The translations under genes were made by a program, and so were the position numbers. A stretch of DNA of 6,349 nucleotides from CAYVUV01 sp964455095. Lineage in GTDB: Bacteria > Desulfobacterota > Binatia > HRBIN30 > CADEER01. The notes below the pieces were generated by a model. It was not told the origin of the DNA. It ran no database searches and saw nothing but the letters and a program-made list of their open reading frames with translations. The stretch covers positions 1-6,349 of the forward strand of contig CAYVUV010000092.1 of assembly GCA_964455095.1 (NCBI GenBank). Reading direction: 5' to 3'. This document shows, piece by piece, positions 6,303 to 6,349 of this stretch; the first letter of the stretch is position 1; each line of letters begins with the position of its first letter.

Positions 6303-6308
6303 GAGGAA
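6303..6308 (+). promoter_or_regulatory. Shine-Dalgarno of tuf
   Basis: GAGGAA lies five bases before the ATG at 6314 and supports that start. The rest of the 44-bp spacer after tRNA-Thr(GGU) is a CT-rich tract (about 6268-6287) with no promoter-like hexamers. This fits co-transcription of tuf with the four tRNAs. Confidence 0.6.
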
Positions 6309-6313
6309 CGACG

Positions 6314-6349
6314 ATGGCGAAGGCGAAGTTCGAGCGGAACAAGCCGCAC
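6314..6349 (+). CDS. tuf: Elongation factor Tu, first 12 codons, truncated by window edge
   Basis: EF-Tu is the GTPase that delivers aminoacyl-tRNA to the ribosomal A site. Only MAKAKFERNKPH is visible; it matches the start of bacterial EF-Tu, just before the VNVGTIGHIDHGKT P-loop region that would follow outside the window. The call rests on this short match plus context: the Thr-Tyr-Gly-Thr tRNA block directly upstream is the classic neighbourhood of tufB. A Shine-Dalgarno (GAGGAA, 6303-6308) fixes the start. The genes expected next, such as secE, nusG and rplK, cannot be seen. Confidence 0.93.
   Translation, partial: MAKAKFERNKPH

Overview
The window is ordinary, densely packed housekeeping DNA from a GC-rich Gram-negative bacterium. 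LptF and LptG, the inner-membrane permeases for lipopolysaccharide export, point to an LPS outer membrane. Codons are strongly GC-biased. The lon-HU pair and the Thr-Tyr-Gly-Thr-tuf block are both familiar from Proteobacteria, so I would place the organism in Proteobacteria or a related GC-rich lineage. The sequence alone does not settle the phylum. I found no mobile element, CRISPR array, toxin-antitoxin module, phage gene or plausible new system.

Left part (1-1622): the 3' end of lon, including the AAA+ C-terminal subdomain and the complete Ser-Lys protease domain. It is followed by a single HU-family nucleoid-protein gene with its own good sigma-70-type promoter, then tRNA-Val(UAC).

Centre-left (1680-2681): tRNA-Asp(GUC), then the ribosomal protein pair rplM-rpsI (L13-S9), each with a clear Shine-Dalgarno sequence.

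Centre (2699-4984, minus strand): a two-gene lptF-lptG operon running toward rpsI. Its last stop codon is only 17 bp from the rpsI stop. lptF starts with GTG, and that start lies 9 bp from the start of the divergent rlmB.

Right part (4994-6349): rlmB, a SPOUT-class 23S rRNA 2'-O-ribose methyltransferase. After it come tRNA-Thr(UGU), tRNA-Tyr(GUA), tRNA-Gly(UCC), tRNA-Thr(GGU) and the first 12 codons of tuf (EF-Tu). This is the same tRNA order as upstream of tufB in E. coli.

Most genes serve translation: two ribosomal proteins, an rRNA methyltransferase, six tRNAs and EF-Tu. The others serve protein quality control (Lon), nucleoid structure (HU) and LPS transport (LptFG). No stretch longer than 300 bases lacks a gene. 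The points most worth a second look are small: the 9-bp divergent start region, an inverted repeat inside the HU promoter spacer, a G53-U61 wobble in tRNA-Thr(GGU), and a shortened motif II in RlmB.
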